The translations under genes were made by a program, and so were the position numbers. From assembly GCA_964465155.1 (NCBI GenBank), contig CAYXIH010000001.1:62001-126000 (forward strand): DNA of 64,000 nucleotides, written 5' to 3'. This stretch comes from Spiro-02 sp964465155 (GTDB taxonomy: Bacteria > Spirochaetota > Spirochaetia > Sphaerochaetales > Sphaerochaetaceae). Of the stretch, positions 15,539 to 24,142 are shown one piece after another. The notes beneath the pieces are model-generated. The model was not told where the DNA came from and did no database searches. It saw only the letters and a program-made list of their open reading frames with translations. Numbering within the stretch: the first letter of the stretch is position 1; the number at the start of each line of letters is the position of its first letter.

Positions 15539-16774
15539 TTATTTCTTCACGGCAGCTACAGAATCTGCAGCCTGCTGAGCAGTCATATTGCCTTTCATGA
15601 CTTGGATCACAGCCTGGTTCATCGGGGCATAGAGGTCCATCAGTGCAGGCCATACGAAACGTGCATCAGTCTCCTTGCCTTGGTTGAGGGCAAGGAATTC
15701 GTTTGCATGGGGGTCTTCGAGAACGATGTTCGCATTGATCATCGGGAAATATCCGACAGGGAGGTTCTGCGATGCAATGGTTGCGCCTTCGGGGGTGCTG
15801 AGCCAAGCAAGGAATGCCTCTGCTTCCTTCGGATGTGTTGTTGCGGTATTCATCGTGATAGCCATGTCAGGATGGAAGCAAATGACCGTATTTCTTCCGG
15901 CAGGGGCGGGAAGTGCGAACAAGCCCCACTGGAACGTAGCGTCGGCATATACACCAGCGGTCCAAGAACCATCGACGAACATTGCAGCCTTCTGGGTGTT
16001 GAAGAGCACCTGGCTGTCATTGTACGTTACAGATTCAAATCCCTTGGGCAGATACTTGGCCACATCAGCCATTGCCTGATACGCTGCGACGAATGCTGCA
16101 TCGTTGATTTTCTTTTCACCTGATTCGTACTTCACGCGCTCTGATGCACCACCGATATAGTTGGGCAGCACTGCGAAGAAGAAGCATTCCAGGATGTCCC
16201 ACTCATCTGCGACACCGTTGGCAAGGGGAGTATATCCCTTGTCCTTGAGGGTCTGGCAAACTTTGAGGAAGTCTTCCCATGTGGTTGGAATCTTGATCCC
16301 TTCCTTGGCAAAGATGTCCTTGTTGTAATATACAGCATGGGATACTGCGGCGAACGGTACTGCAAACATGGTTCCGTCAGGCATCTGCCATGGGGCCAGG
16401 TTGGAAGCGGAGAAGTTCGTCATCAAACCGGGGATGTTGGTACAATTGTAGAAATATCCAGCATCATACAACTGCTGTCCAGCTGCATAGGAGCGGGCAT
16501 ACATCAGGTCCGGACCGGTCTTGCTGTCAAGCTGGAGCCTGAGCGTGGCATTGTAGTCGGGAGGATTGGTAGGTTTGAAGTCAATCTGCACATTGGGTGC
16601 AACTTTCTTGTACTCATTGAGTAGCCGGTTCATCTGCTCAACGTCGTCGGTTCTCCATGAACCCATCGTCAATACAGCTTTTTCACCCGAATCTTTTGCA
16701 CCCTGTGCAAACATGGGCATTGCAACAGCAACGAGCAACGCCAGGACAAGCAAGCAAGTCAAGTTTCTTTTCAT
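15539..16774 (-). CDS. Extracellular sugar-binding protein (ABC transporter, family 1)
   Basis: A 411-residue precursor. It has a Lys/Arg start, a hydrophobic core and a signal-peptide end M-F-A-Q-G-A-K-D, the pattern seen across spirochaete binding proteins. There is no lipobox Cys. The mature part has the SBP_bac_1 signature region (D-L-M-Y-A-R-S and W-E-D-F-L-K-V-C) and W-A-P-style aromatic sugar contacts. The start has AAGGAGAG 7-8 bases upstream. It is first gene of the three-gene transporter operon. The divergent LytTR response regulator gene starts 469 bases away and could control it. The sugar bound is unknown. Confidence 0.88.
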   Translation of the reverse strand: MKRNLTCLLVLALLVAVAMPMFAQGAKDSGEKAVLTMGSWRTDDVEQMNRLLNEYKKVAPNVQIDFKPTNPPDYNATLRLQLDSKTGPDLMYARSYAAGQQLYDAGYFYNCTNIPGLMTNFSASNLAPWQMPDGTMFAVPFAAVSHAVYYNKDIFAKEGIKIPTTWEDFLKVCQTLKDKGYTPLANGVADEWDILECFFFAVLPNYIGGASERVKYESGEKKINDAAFVAAYQAMADVAKYLPKGFESVTYNDSQVLFNTQKAAMFVDGSWTAGVYADATFQWGLFALPAPAGRNTVICFHPDMAITMNTATTHPKEAEAFLAWLSTPEGATIASQNLPVGYFPMINANIVLEDPHANEFLALNQGKETDARFVWPALMDLYAPMNQAVIQVMKGNMTAQQAADSVAAVKK

Positions 16775-17242
16775 TCGGTCTCTCCTTTTGCGTGATCTTG
16801 TTCAATCATGCTGCAGGTGATTCCTACATGCGAGTTTGTTTGACTATAGGTGACACTCCCTCTTGATACGATCACAAACAACCCGCATACAAGTCTTCCC
16901 CACAGTGACTACGTCTTGTGTATACCATGAACCTGAGCCCAATGCAACGAAATAATTGTTTGAAGCAAATGCCTAACTGCTTATATAGTGGAATATAGTG
17001 CCAAAAAAGAAGCATATAATATACATGGTGTTCAAAAGTATGGGAATCAATGATTTCCTGAAGGGTTTTGCTGATGTGAAGGATTTTATACAATTTTGAG
17101 AAGATTATTTTGAAACAGGGTGGGAATCTGTGGAATTGCATGCGTACCTGTATTCAGCTTTCTTTGATTCATTCATACTTTTTAAACAAATTTGTTGTAA
17201 TGTGTGAATTGATTTTTGCAAGAAAATGAGTATCCTATTTGA
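16775..17242. other. Divergent intergenic region, AT-rich
   Basis: 468 bases between the binding-protein gene and the LytTR regulator gene, with no convincing gene on either strand. A possible regulator promoter is TTGATT (17209-17214) with TATCCT (17231-17236), 16-base spacer, very close to the ATG at 17243. No clear LytTR direct-repeat operator was recognised. Confidence 0.6.
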
Positions 17243-17980
17243 ATGAAGATTGCAATTTGTGAAGACGACCAGAAGTCTGCCGTGAAGCTGCATGGTGATA
17301 TCCGGCATTATTTTGAGGAACATGCCAAGAATCAACCGGTAGAGATCTCATTGTTCTACAGTGGCGAGGAATTGCTGGCATGCAAGCACTATGACACCTT
17401 TGATGCATATTTTTTGGACATCTACATGTTGGATATCGATGGCTTGACCGTTGCAAGGAAGATCCGCCTGACCAACACCGCTGCCCAAGTTGTATTTTGC
17501 ACTTCAAGTCCTGACTTTGCGATCGATGGTTACTCTGTGCGCGCCCTCTCGTATTTGCTCAAACCATATACACCAGAATCATTGTCCCAGACATTGCAAA
17601 CCCTATTGGATGTCAGCAAGCCAACCAAAAGGCGGCTGGTTCTTCAGAATGGAAGGAATGCGACATCGATCTATTTCGATGAGATAGTCTATGTGGAAAG
17701 TGAAGGGCATTCGTTGAGATTGCACCTCTTTGGTCAAGAACCTGTTGTCATCCGTGAGAAACTAGGAACCATCCTGCAGGAACTAGCAACCGACCAGAGG
17801 TTCTTGCGCTGTCATCAAAGCTATGTCGTGAACATGGACTACATCAAGACAGTCCGCGACAAATGCTTCATCCTCTACAACGGCCTGTTGATACCCGTCA
17901 AGGCAAAGCAGGCGACCCAGTTCATCAACTCATTCATCGACTACGCAAAGGCACAGGCATTTCCTACCCAACCGTTCTAA
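17243..17980 (+). CDS. LytTR-family response regulator (AgrA/LytR type)
   Basis: A 245-residue cytoplasmic regulator. The receiver domain (residues 1-120) has acidic residues E7-D8-D9, phosphoacceptor Asp59 in F-L-D-I and Lys107 in L-L-K-P-Y. The LytTR DNA-binding domain (about 135-238) has I-V-Y-V-E-S-E-G-H and F-L-R-C-H-Q-S-Y-V-V-N. No good ribosome binding site precedes ATG 17243, so the message may be nearly leaderless. Its natural partner is the GHKL-type kinase encoded convergently at 17984-19315, with 3 bases between stop codons. It may regulate the adjacent sugar transporter (inference). Confidence 0.9.
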   Translation: MKIAICEDDQKSAVKLHGDIRHYFEEHAKNQPVEISLFYSGEELLACKHYDTFDAYFLDIYMLDIDGLTVARKIRLTNTAAQVVFCTSSPDFAIDGYSVRALSYLLKPYTPESLSQTLQTLLDVSKPTKRRLVLQNGRNATSIYFDEIVYVESEGHSLRLHLFGQEPVVIREKLGTILQELATDQRFLRCHQSYVVNMDYIKTVRDKCFILYNGLLIPVKAKQATQFINSFIDYAKAQAFPTQPF

Positions 17981-17983
17981 TAC

Positions 17984-19315
17984 TCAGGGAGTATCCATCT
18001 CCAAATAGAGGGTGAATGTCATCTCATTGAAGGTGTAGTGAACCCATCCGTTGTGCTTTTCAACAACGGACCGGATATTTCTCGTACCCATTCCAATCGT
18101 CCCTGTCTTCTTGCTTGATATGAAGTTGTTGTTAGCAGCTTGCCTGAGCTTCCCGTTGAACGTGTTTGTGATCGATACGGCAATGCGGTTGAACTGACGG
18201 GTCGCGCATGTGACGGAAATGCTCTTGTGTTTCCCCTCATACCGCAGGTTTGCTTCCAAGGCGTTGTCCAACGCATTTCCCAAGATGATGATGAAGTCCG
18301 AGAGGTTGCTGATCTTCGGCGATTCCATCCGACAGGAGAACTCAATGCCATTGTTGTTTGCTTGCTCCTCATAATACGAAAGGAAGAGGTTCAGCTGTGG
18401 GTTGTCGGTATAGGTGATATGAGGTGGCTTTGGTATGTTGTCCATGATCCCGGTGAGGTAGATCTCAGCTTGCTCGTATTCATGCTGGTATAGCAAGCCT
18501 AGGGCCATCCGCAAGTGCTTTTGTTCATCATGGCTCAATGCCCGCTGTTGCTCATACATGTTCATGATCTTGTTGTAGAGATGGTTTGAAGCCTGGGAAA
18601 TGGATGTATGATACTCATGTTCGAGCAATTGCATGTTCATTTGCATCTGCTTTTTGTTGTGCATCATATTCTTCCATGCATAGTGTATGAAGAAGAGCAT
18701 GAAGCCTGCACTGAGGGATGTGACCAAGATCGTCAGGGGAAATGCATACGGGCGTTGCGTCAGCGGGGTAGGGACATTGTAGACTATCCTGGAGAGAATA
18801 AAGAGTCCTGTTGAGAAACATGTCAGGGAAGTCCATTGGGTATCTGGATCCTCAATGATTTGGATCAGCTTGTCCTTGAAGAAGAACTGAATGATCAGAA
18901 TGCTCACCGCTGCAGTTGCTATGGCCTTGAGGAGGTTCATGATTGGAAAATCGATCCCTTCGAACCGTATGTCGAAGAAGAAGTAACGGATGATGGATAC
19001 CGCGTTGACATACAATGACGTGAACGTCAGGAAGAAGACAAAATGCCGTTTGAGGTGGATACAGTAGAATATGAGGAATACCATGAAGGGGAAGGTGGTC
19101 TGGGATAAAATCACTTCCCATCTTCCAAGGTTGATGATCCCTACATTGGTGAAATATTGAAATATCTCATAGAGCAAGATGCATGGGATAGCAAAGTAGA
19201 AGCAGTTTCTCCGTTGCTTGGTATGATAGTACACCATGAACGGGATGGCACATTTCGTCAGTGCGACTATCGTGTCGGTGAGTATCAATGTGAGGTAGAA
19301 CTGCTTGTCATACAT
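17984..19315 (-). CDS. GHKL-type sensor histidine kinase (AgrC/HPK10 type)
   Basis: A 443-residue kinase. About six transmembrane helices fill residues 5-215, followed by a coiled dimerisation region. The phosphoacceptor motif S-H-D-E-Q-K-H-L places His262 as the likely phosphorylated residue. The C-terminal ATPase has the N box G-N-A-L-D-N-A-L-E-A-N and the G box G-T-I-G-M-G-T-R-N-I. This class pairs with LytTR regulators, and the LytTR gene is its immediate convergent neighbour. A convergent rather than tandem arrangement is uncommon for such pairs. The signal is unknown. No strong ribosome binding site is seen before ATG 19315. Confidence 0.9.
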   Translation of the reverse strand: MYDKQFYLTLILTDTIVALTKCAIPFMVYYHTKQRRNCFYFAIPCILLYEIFQYFTNVGIINLGRWEVILSQTTFPFMVFLIFYCIHLKRHFVFFLTFTSLYVNAVSIIRYFFFDIRFEGIDFPIMNLLKAIATAAVSILIIQFFFKDKLIQIIEDPDTQWTSLTCFSTGLFILSRIVYNVPTPLTQRPYAFPLTILVTSLSAGFMLFFIHYAWKNMMHNKKQMQMNMQLLEHEYHTSISQASNHLYNKIMNMYEQQRALSHDEQKHLRMALGLLYQHEYEQAEIYLTGIMDNIPKPPHITYTDNPQLNLFLSYYEEQANNNGIEFSCRMESPKISNLSDFIIILGNALDNALEANLRYEGKHKSISVTCATRQFNRIAVSITNTFNGKLRQAANNNFISSKKTGTIGMGTRNIRSVVEKHNGWVHYTFNEMTFTLYLEMDTP

Positions 19316-19361
19316 GTGGGACAGTCTACTACATACGTCATGAAATATATAGGGAAATCAT

Positions 19362-19397
19362 CCAAAAAGAAGAGCTGCCGGAGTTGTTCCGACAGCC
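19362..19397 (-). terminator. Rho-independent terminator of ssrA
   Basis: On the minus strand GCTGTCGGAAC pairs with the GTTCC/CCGGCAGC block (imperfect stem around 19374-19396), followed by CTCTTCTTTTTGG. It starts about 17 bases after the mature tmRNA 3' end. Confidence 0.7.
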
Positions 19398-19412
19398 CTG
19401 TCTTGGGTGCTT

Positions 19413-19786
19413 TGGAGGTGGGGGGATTCGAACCCCCGTCCTAACGGGCCACCCAGTGGCCTCTACAAGCTTAGTCGATGTTCTGGTGTTTCCAGTGCGC
19501 GTAGGTGTATCGACAAACGGCAACGCACCGTATCCTGCTTGATTGTCCCCCCATGCCACAGGCATTCATGGAAGTAAGCCCCTATTGTTACAGGCACCCG
19601 GTGGTTAAGAGCGGCACCAACCGGACCTGTACGTTCACACTACCTTAGGCAGCGAGAGCGTATGCTTCGTCAGAGACGTATTCGTCTTCTTTCTTGGCAT
19701 TTAAAAGCTTTTGCTAGTTTTTGGAGTTGGCGCTCCGCTTGCAACCGCTGGCCTGACTATCCGCCAGTCGAAACCGAAACACCCCC
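19413..19786 (-). ncRNA. ssrA: Transfer-messenger RNA (tmRNA)
   Basis: The 5' end reads GGGGGTGTTTCGGTTTCGAC, the conserved tmRNA start with the D-loop-like region. The 3' end carries a T-arm (GGGGGTTCGAATCCCCCC) and CACCTCCA, pairing with the 5' GGGGGTG to form the acceptor stem. CCA is not encoded. The resume frame reads AKKEDEYVSDEAYALAA followed by TAA, ending in the usual YALAA degradation signal. At 17 encoded codons the tag is longer than the roughly 10-residue tags of many bacteria. The approximately 374-base length is normal. Its partner gene smpB is at 45942-46415. Confidence 0.95.
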
Positions 19787-19817
19787 GTATGACTACCGTC
19801 CTACGGAGTTCATACCT

Positions 19818-19846
19818 ATCATACGAATTTTTTTGCTTACTGGCAA
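19818..19846 (-). promoter_or_regulatory. Promoter of ssrA
   Basis: On the minus strand TTGCCA (19846-19841) and TATGAT (19823-19818) are separated by 17 bases. The predicted start of transcription lies about 25 bases before the mature tmRNA 5' end, leaving a short leader for processing by RNase P. Confidence 0.7.
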
Positions 19847-19918
19847 GATGGGGGACGGAATGATTTGTCAGGGGTGCCCACATTGGAGTATGTTGTACAC
19901 AGAGAGGAGACGCAACGA

Positions 19919-20878
19919 ATGGTATGGTTTTGGATAGCCATTGGGCTCGTGGCATTGCTTGTGTTTGCAGGATACATGATGTACCGCATGGTGTTCATCA
20001 GGAAGGCTAACCCTGAACCACCAGTACCAGGATCGGGGAAAACTGCGCCCAGAAGATATTTCACCACCCATTTTGCCCAATCAATGCAGCGGCTGGAGGA
20101 TGTCGGATATGAAACAGTCACAATCCGGAATGCCGATGGACAGCAATTGGTCGGGTATCTTCTCAGATGTGGAGCACCGGATGCAGATGTTGCGCTGTGC
20201 ATCCATGGATACCGGTATTGTGGCTTGTATGAATATACGTTCTTTGCTCCGATGTACCTGCAGGATATCGGGATGGACATGTTGATCGTGGATGACCGGG
20301 CGCATGGGATGAGCGAGGGCAAGCGCATCGGTTTCTCATGGAACGACCGGACAGACTGCATCCAATGGGTCAACTGGATTGCCGAGCACCTGGGGCCCCA
20401 GCGGAGGGTGCTGTTGCAGGGCATCAGCATGGGGGCTGCGACAGTCCTCAACGCCAGTGGAGACCCCACGTTGCCAGCCAGTGTCCGGTGGGTCGTGGCG
20501 GACTGTTCATATTCCAGTCTCCGCGCAGAGCTTGTGCATGAGATGCACCGTTCGTTCCACCTGCCACCGTTTCCCCTGTACCAGCTGACAAGCCTGTGGT
20601 GCAGGTTGCTCAATGGCTTCTTCATAGGGGAGTGTGACGTTGCAAAATTGGTATCAAGGAGCAACGTCCCAACCTTGTTCATCCATGGAGCGGATGATTC
20701 CTATGTCCCCACATCTATGGTCTATACCCTGTTTGAGGCATGTCACGCACCCAAGGACCTGATGGTTGTGCCTGGGGCGCAGCATGCTGAATCATTCTAT
20801 GAGAATCCAAGCCGGTATAGTCTCACTGTCAGGGAGTTCCTGCAGAGACCAGATGTCGTCTCTTGGAATACGAGGTAG
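19919..20878 (+). CDS. Membrane-anchored alpha/beta hydrolase (first of tandem pair)
   Basis: A 319-residue protein with an N-terminal transmembrane helix (residues 3-26) followed by an alpha/beta-hydrolase fold. Catalytic residues are readable: nucleophile Ser170 in G-I-S-M-G, acid in F-I-H-G-A-D-D, and His in G-A-Q-H-A-E. The oxyanion strand is C-I-H-G-Y. It resembles BAAT/YqkD-type hydrolases of unknown substrate. ATG 19919 is used because GAGAGGAG lies about 9 bases upstream; the frame runs to 19865. It is followed 6 bases later by a close paralogue sharing the R-I-G-F-S-W-N-D-R motif. Orientation suggests the catalytic domain lies outside the inner membrane or faces the cytoplasm; unclear. 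Confidence 0.8.
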   Translation: MVWFWIAIGLVALLVFAGYMMYRMVFIRKANPEPPVPGSGKTAPRRYFTTHFAQSMQRLEDVGYETVTIRNADGQQLVGYLLRCGAPDADVALCIHGYRYCGLYEYTFFAPMYLQDIGMDMLIVDDRAHGMSEGKRIGFSWNDRTDCIQWVNWIAEHLGPQRRVLLQGISMGAATVLNASGDPTLPASVRWVVADCSYSSLRAELVHEMHRSFHLPPFPLYQLTSLWCRLLNGFFIGECDVAKLVSRSNVPTLFIHGADDSYVPTSMVYTLFEACHAPKDLMVVPGAQHAESFYENPSRYSLTVREFLQRPDVVSWNTR

Positions 20879-20884
20879 GAAATC

Positions 20885-21832
20885 ATGTCCGCTATGACGA
20901 TCTTCTGGATTGTGCTGGGAAGCGTGCTGGGGTTCCTCCTGATCTTTGGATATGCAAGTTACCACGCCATGTTCCTGCGTGCCGGAAATCCCCGGGCTCC
21001 ACACCCTGGAAAACGCAAGCGCACTGTTGCCAAGCAACTGTTTGCGGACAACTATGCCCATGCGATCGAGTACCTGGAGCAGTGGGGATATGAAACCGTC
21101 TCGATCCTCAACTTCCAGGGCAAGCACCTGATCGGATACTACTTCAAGGCAAAGCATCCCACCGACACAATCGCATTGTGCTTCCATGGGTTCCGCAATA
21201 CCGCGTTCAATGAATTCCTGTACCACACGCGGATGTACCTGGAGCACTTTGGCTTTGATGTCCTGATCGTCGACAACAAGGCCCATGGGGCCAGCGACGG
21301 GACACGCATAGGTTTTTCCTGGAATGACCGCCGCGACTGCATCCAGTGGTGCCATTGGATTGCTGACAACATGGGACCTGACAAGAAAGTCTTGCTGCAG
21401 GGGATCAGCATGGGGGCCGCAACCGTGCTTAGTGCAGCTGGGGAACCCTATTGCCCTTCAAATGTCAGGTGGATAGTCTCGGACTGCTCGTTCTCCACGC
21501 TGAAGGAGGAGTTGCTGCACGTGATGCACAAAAGCGTATGGCTGCCTACGTTCCCATTCTATTATATCCTCTCGCTCTATTGCAGGATCTTCAATGGATT
21601 CTGGGTCAAGGTAGTGGATGTCAGGCGCCAGGTCTCGAACATCAAGGTGCCTGTCCTCTTTATCCATGGTGGGGCAGACAAGTTTGTCCCGACCCGAATG
21701 GCCTTCTCGTTGTATGAGGCATGCAATTCCCCCAAGGACATCATCATCGTCGATGGTGCACAACATGGCCAGAGCTATCTCCTGGGTTCGGTGAAATACA
21801 TCGCTGGGATAGAGGAGCTTGTGGAGAAATAG
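20885..21832 (+). CDS. Membrane-anchored alpha/beta hydrolase (second of tandem pair)
   Basis: A 315-residue paralogue of the preceding gene. It has the same N-terminal membrane helix, G-I-S-M-G nucleophile elbow, F-I-H-G-G-A-D acid loop, G-A-Q-H-G-Q histidine motif and R-I-G-F-S-W-N-D-R insertion. The pair clearly arose by tandem duplication. GTAGGAAATC precedes the ATG closely and the spacing to the first copy is 6 bases, so they are co-transcribed. Substrates are unknown. An esterase or peptidase acting on envelope or exported compounds is possible, but nothing in the sequence decides it. Confidence 0.8.
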   Translation: MSAMTIFWIVLGSVLGFLLIFGYASYHAMFLRAGNPRAPHPGKRKRTVAKQLFADNYAHAIEYLEQWGYETVSILNFQGKHLIGYYFKAKHPTDTIALCFHGFRNTAFNEFLYHTRMYLEHFGFDVLIVDNKAHGASDGTRIGFSWNDRRDCIQWCHWIADNMGPDKKVLLQGISMGAATVLSAAGEPYCPSNVRWIVSDCSFSTLKEELLHVMHKSVWLPTFPFYYILSLYCRIFNGFWVKVVDVRRQVSNIKVPVLFIHGGADKFVPTRMAFSLYEACNSPKDIIIVDGAQHGQSYLLGSVKYIAGIEELVEK

Positions 21833-21900
21833 AAACAAACCGAAACAACCAGTTTCGTTGTGTTTCGTTATTGACCTGATATTACTCTTTCCATAACATG

Positions 21901-21921
21901 TTATTAAACTTGGTTTAATAA
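21901..21921 (+). promoter_or_regulatory. Palindromic operator candidate before the ROK regulator
   Basis: TTATTAAAC (21901-21909) and GTTTAATAA (21913-21921) are perfect 9-base arms around TTG. The site sits 11 bases before the ROK regulator start. ROK/NagC/XylR-type proteins bind AT-rich palindromes of this size, so autoregulation is likely. Confidence 0.6.
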
Positions 21922-21932
21922 GTAGGGGTGGT

Positions 21933-22916
21933 ATGGATACGACGTTTCGGCAATCGCACTTGAAGCGGGTGCGAGATGTGTTGCTGGGAACAGATGGAAT
22001 GAGTGTCAGGCAGATTGCCATGGCAACAGGCCTGAGCTTGGTGACCATCGGGAAGATACTCCAGGACATGGAGCGTATGGGGCTCCTGCAGGAAACGCTC
22101 AAGGAATCCTCTTCTCTGGGAAGACCCAGTTCCATCTATTCGTACAATCCAGAAAGTGCGGTTGCCATACTTCTCAATGCCTCCATCGTAGCAGGAGGTA
22201 AGAGCAACGTCGTTACCAGCGTGGTGAATCTCCTGGGTGAGACAACCAGTTCAAGTTCCGTGGTTGCCGACGACGTTGACATGCCATTGCTCCGGTCGTT
22301 GGTGGACACTGCTTTGGATGCATACCCACAAGCCCAAGCAATTGGGCTTGTGCTTCCCTCTGTCGTGAAAGAGGGTACGGTCACCACTGGTGACTATGGG
22401 AAACTCAATGGGGTGGCACTTGTCACCGAACTGCAGGATGCAACATCGTTGCCTGTGTTCTGCAGCAATGATGTCAATGCTGCGGTAAAGGGTCTCTCAG
22501 TCTGGTCATCCGAACCGACACCCTGTTGCGTGTACCTCTACTTTCCCCCGGCGTATCCTCCTGGGGCTGGAATATTGATCGGTGATGAAGTGTTGCTGGG
22601 TGCGAACAACCTTGCAGGGGAAGTGGGACAGCTTCCCTTCGAGCTTGACTGGAAGGAAATTCCCCAAGGAGCATTCCAGTGGTATCTGCGTAGGACCACC
22701 AGGGTGCTATGCAGCATACTCAACCCATCCATGATTGCATTTAGCGGAAGCAATATCGATGCAGAGGTCCTGGAGGATGTGCATCAGTATTTGCTTGAAA
22801 CGATTTTGGCTGAAGCGGTTCCCTCATTGGTCGTCCGTGAAAACTTCATCACAGACGTAGACATGGGCTTGAAGGCAATGGCCTTGGATGTCCTTCGCAA
22901 TGGAGATTTCTCATAA
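21933..22916 (+). CDS. ROK-family transcriptional regulator lacking the zinc motif
   Basis: A 327-residue protein. The N-terminal winged helix (residues about 8-65) has V-R-Q-I-A-M-A-T-G-L-S-L-V-T-I. A ROK/actin-like sugar-kinase fold follows, with N-D-V-N-A-A near residue 175 and G-A-G-I-L-I-G-D-E-V-L-L-G and A-G-E-V-G-Q in place of the usual A-G-E-x-G-H. The Cys-rich zinc motif that follows in most ROK proteins is absent, so it is unlikely to be a kinase and is best read as a sugar-responsive repressor with altered ligand binding. A 21-bp palindrome lies just upstream. It overlaps the MFS gene start by one base and probably regulates it. Confidence 0.82.
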   Translation: MDTTFRQSHLKRVRDVLLGTDGMSVRQIAMATGLSLVTIGKILQDMERMGLLQETLKESSSLGRPSSIYSYNPESAVAILLNASIVAGGKSNVVTSVVNLLGETTSSSSVVADDVDMPLLRSLVDTALDAYPQAQAIGLVLPSVVKEGTVTTGDYGKLNGVALVTELQDATSLPVFCSNDVNAAVKGLSVWSSEPTPCCVYLYFPPAYPPGAGILIGDEVLLGANNLAGEVGQLPFELDWKEIPQGAFQWYLRRTTRVLCSILNPSMIAFSGSNIDAEVLEDVHQYLLETILAEAVPSLVVRENFITDVDMGLKAMALDVLRNGDFS

Positions 22917-24079
22917 TGGCGACCTTGTTTCTGATTATCATCTACCTGACGTTCATCTCACTTGGACTTCCTGACAGCCTGTTTGGTGCGGCATGGCCGG
23001 CGATGAGGATCCAATTCGGACTTCCATTCTCATATGCCGGGTACCTGTCGGTGGTCATCAGCGGATGTACCATCATCTCATCGCTGTGCAGCGGATGGAT
23101 TCTGAGGCGGTTCAAGACCGGGCCTGTGACGCTGGTGAGCGTTGTCATGACTGCCGTGGCCTTGATGGGGTTCTCACTGAGCAACTCGTTTGGATGGTTG
23201 TTCCTGCTGGCACTTCCACTGGGCCTGGGAGCTGGTACGATCGACTCGGCGCTGAACAACTACGTGGCGACACATTACCAGGCAAGGCACATGAATTGGT
23301 TGCATTGCTGCTGGGGGATCGGGGCAACAGTCGGTCCCTTGATCATGGGGGCATGCATTGCCAGGACAGGAAGGTGGCAGGCAGGATACCTGACCATTTC
23401 CCTGATCCAGTGTGGTATTGCACTGCTGTTGGCGTTGACACTGAGGTTGTGGAAGCAAGTCGGGCAACGGAACCTCCATGAAAGCGAGCTTTCGCAGCAG
23501 GTTCGCATGGACGCTCAGCCTGTCTCCATAGTTCCTGCATTGCTGGCGTTCTTCTGCTACTGCACCATCGAAAGCACCACCGGACTGTGGGGAGCAACCT
23601 ACTTGGCATCGATGCGGGGCCTTTCTGCAGCCGACGCAGCATTTTGGGTCTCCATGTTCTTCCTTGGAATTACCGTGGGACGCTTTCTCAGCGGATTCCT
23701 GACTTTCAGGTTTTCCAACAACCAGCTCATCACATTTGGAATTGGCATCTGTGCCATTGGAATTGTCCTCATGGCGATCAAGAGTGCAGTATGGACCGCC
23801 ATGGCCGGCTTGATGCTCATCGGGTTGGGATTGGCTCCGATGTTCCCTGCCATGCTTCAGGAGACACCCAGGAGGTTTGGGTTGGAAAAGGCCCAGCAAG
23901 CAATGGGCTTCCAGATGGCTGCGGCATATTGTGGTGCCTCGTTCATGCCCCCTGTGTTTGGGGTGCTTGCCCAACAGACATCCCTGGGCTTGCTCCCTCT
24001 CTGGCAAGCAAGTGCATTGGTGGGGCTGGCCGTATGTTTCGCTATTACGACCCACAGTATGGCTAGGCGTGCCAAATAG
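22916..24079 (+). CDS. Major facilitator superfamily transporter
   Basis: A 387-residue protein with twelve predicted helices in two halves joined by a cytoplasmic loop near residues 180-205. A basic loop-2/3 motif variant (G-W-I-L-R-R-F-K-T-G) is present. It belongs to the group of MFS proteins found next to sugar regulators; the substrate cannot be derived. It starts on the last base of the ROK regulator gene, so the two are coupled, and the sulfatase maturase follows 63 bases later. A monosaccharide (for example one released from sulfated glycans) is a reasonable guess from context. Confidence 0.85.
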   Translation: MATLFLIIIYLTFISLGLPDSLFGAAWPAMRIQFGLPFSYAGYLSVVISGCTIISSLCSGWILRRFKTGPVTLVSVVMTAVALMGFSLSNSFGWLFLLALPLGLGAGTIDSALNNYVATHYQARHMNWLHCCWGIGATVGPLIMGACIARTGRWQAGYLTISLIQCGIALLLALTLRLWKQVGQRNLHESELSQQVRMDAQPVSIVPALLAFFCYCTIESTTGLWGATYLASMRGLSAADAAFWVSMFFLGITVGRFLSGFLTFRFSNNQLITFGIGICAIGIVLMAIKSAVWTAMAGLMLIGLGLAPMFPAMLQETPRRFGLEKAQQAMGFQMAAAYCGASFMPPVFGVLAQQTSLGLLPLWQASALVGLAVCFAITTHSMARRAK

Positions 24080-24142
24080 GTTTTGGCAGGTGCACAACAA
24101 CGGTGCAAACATGCTAAGATGCCCGGTATCCAAGGAGATTCT

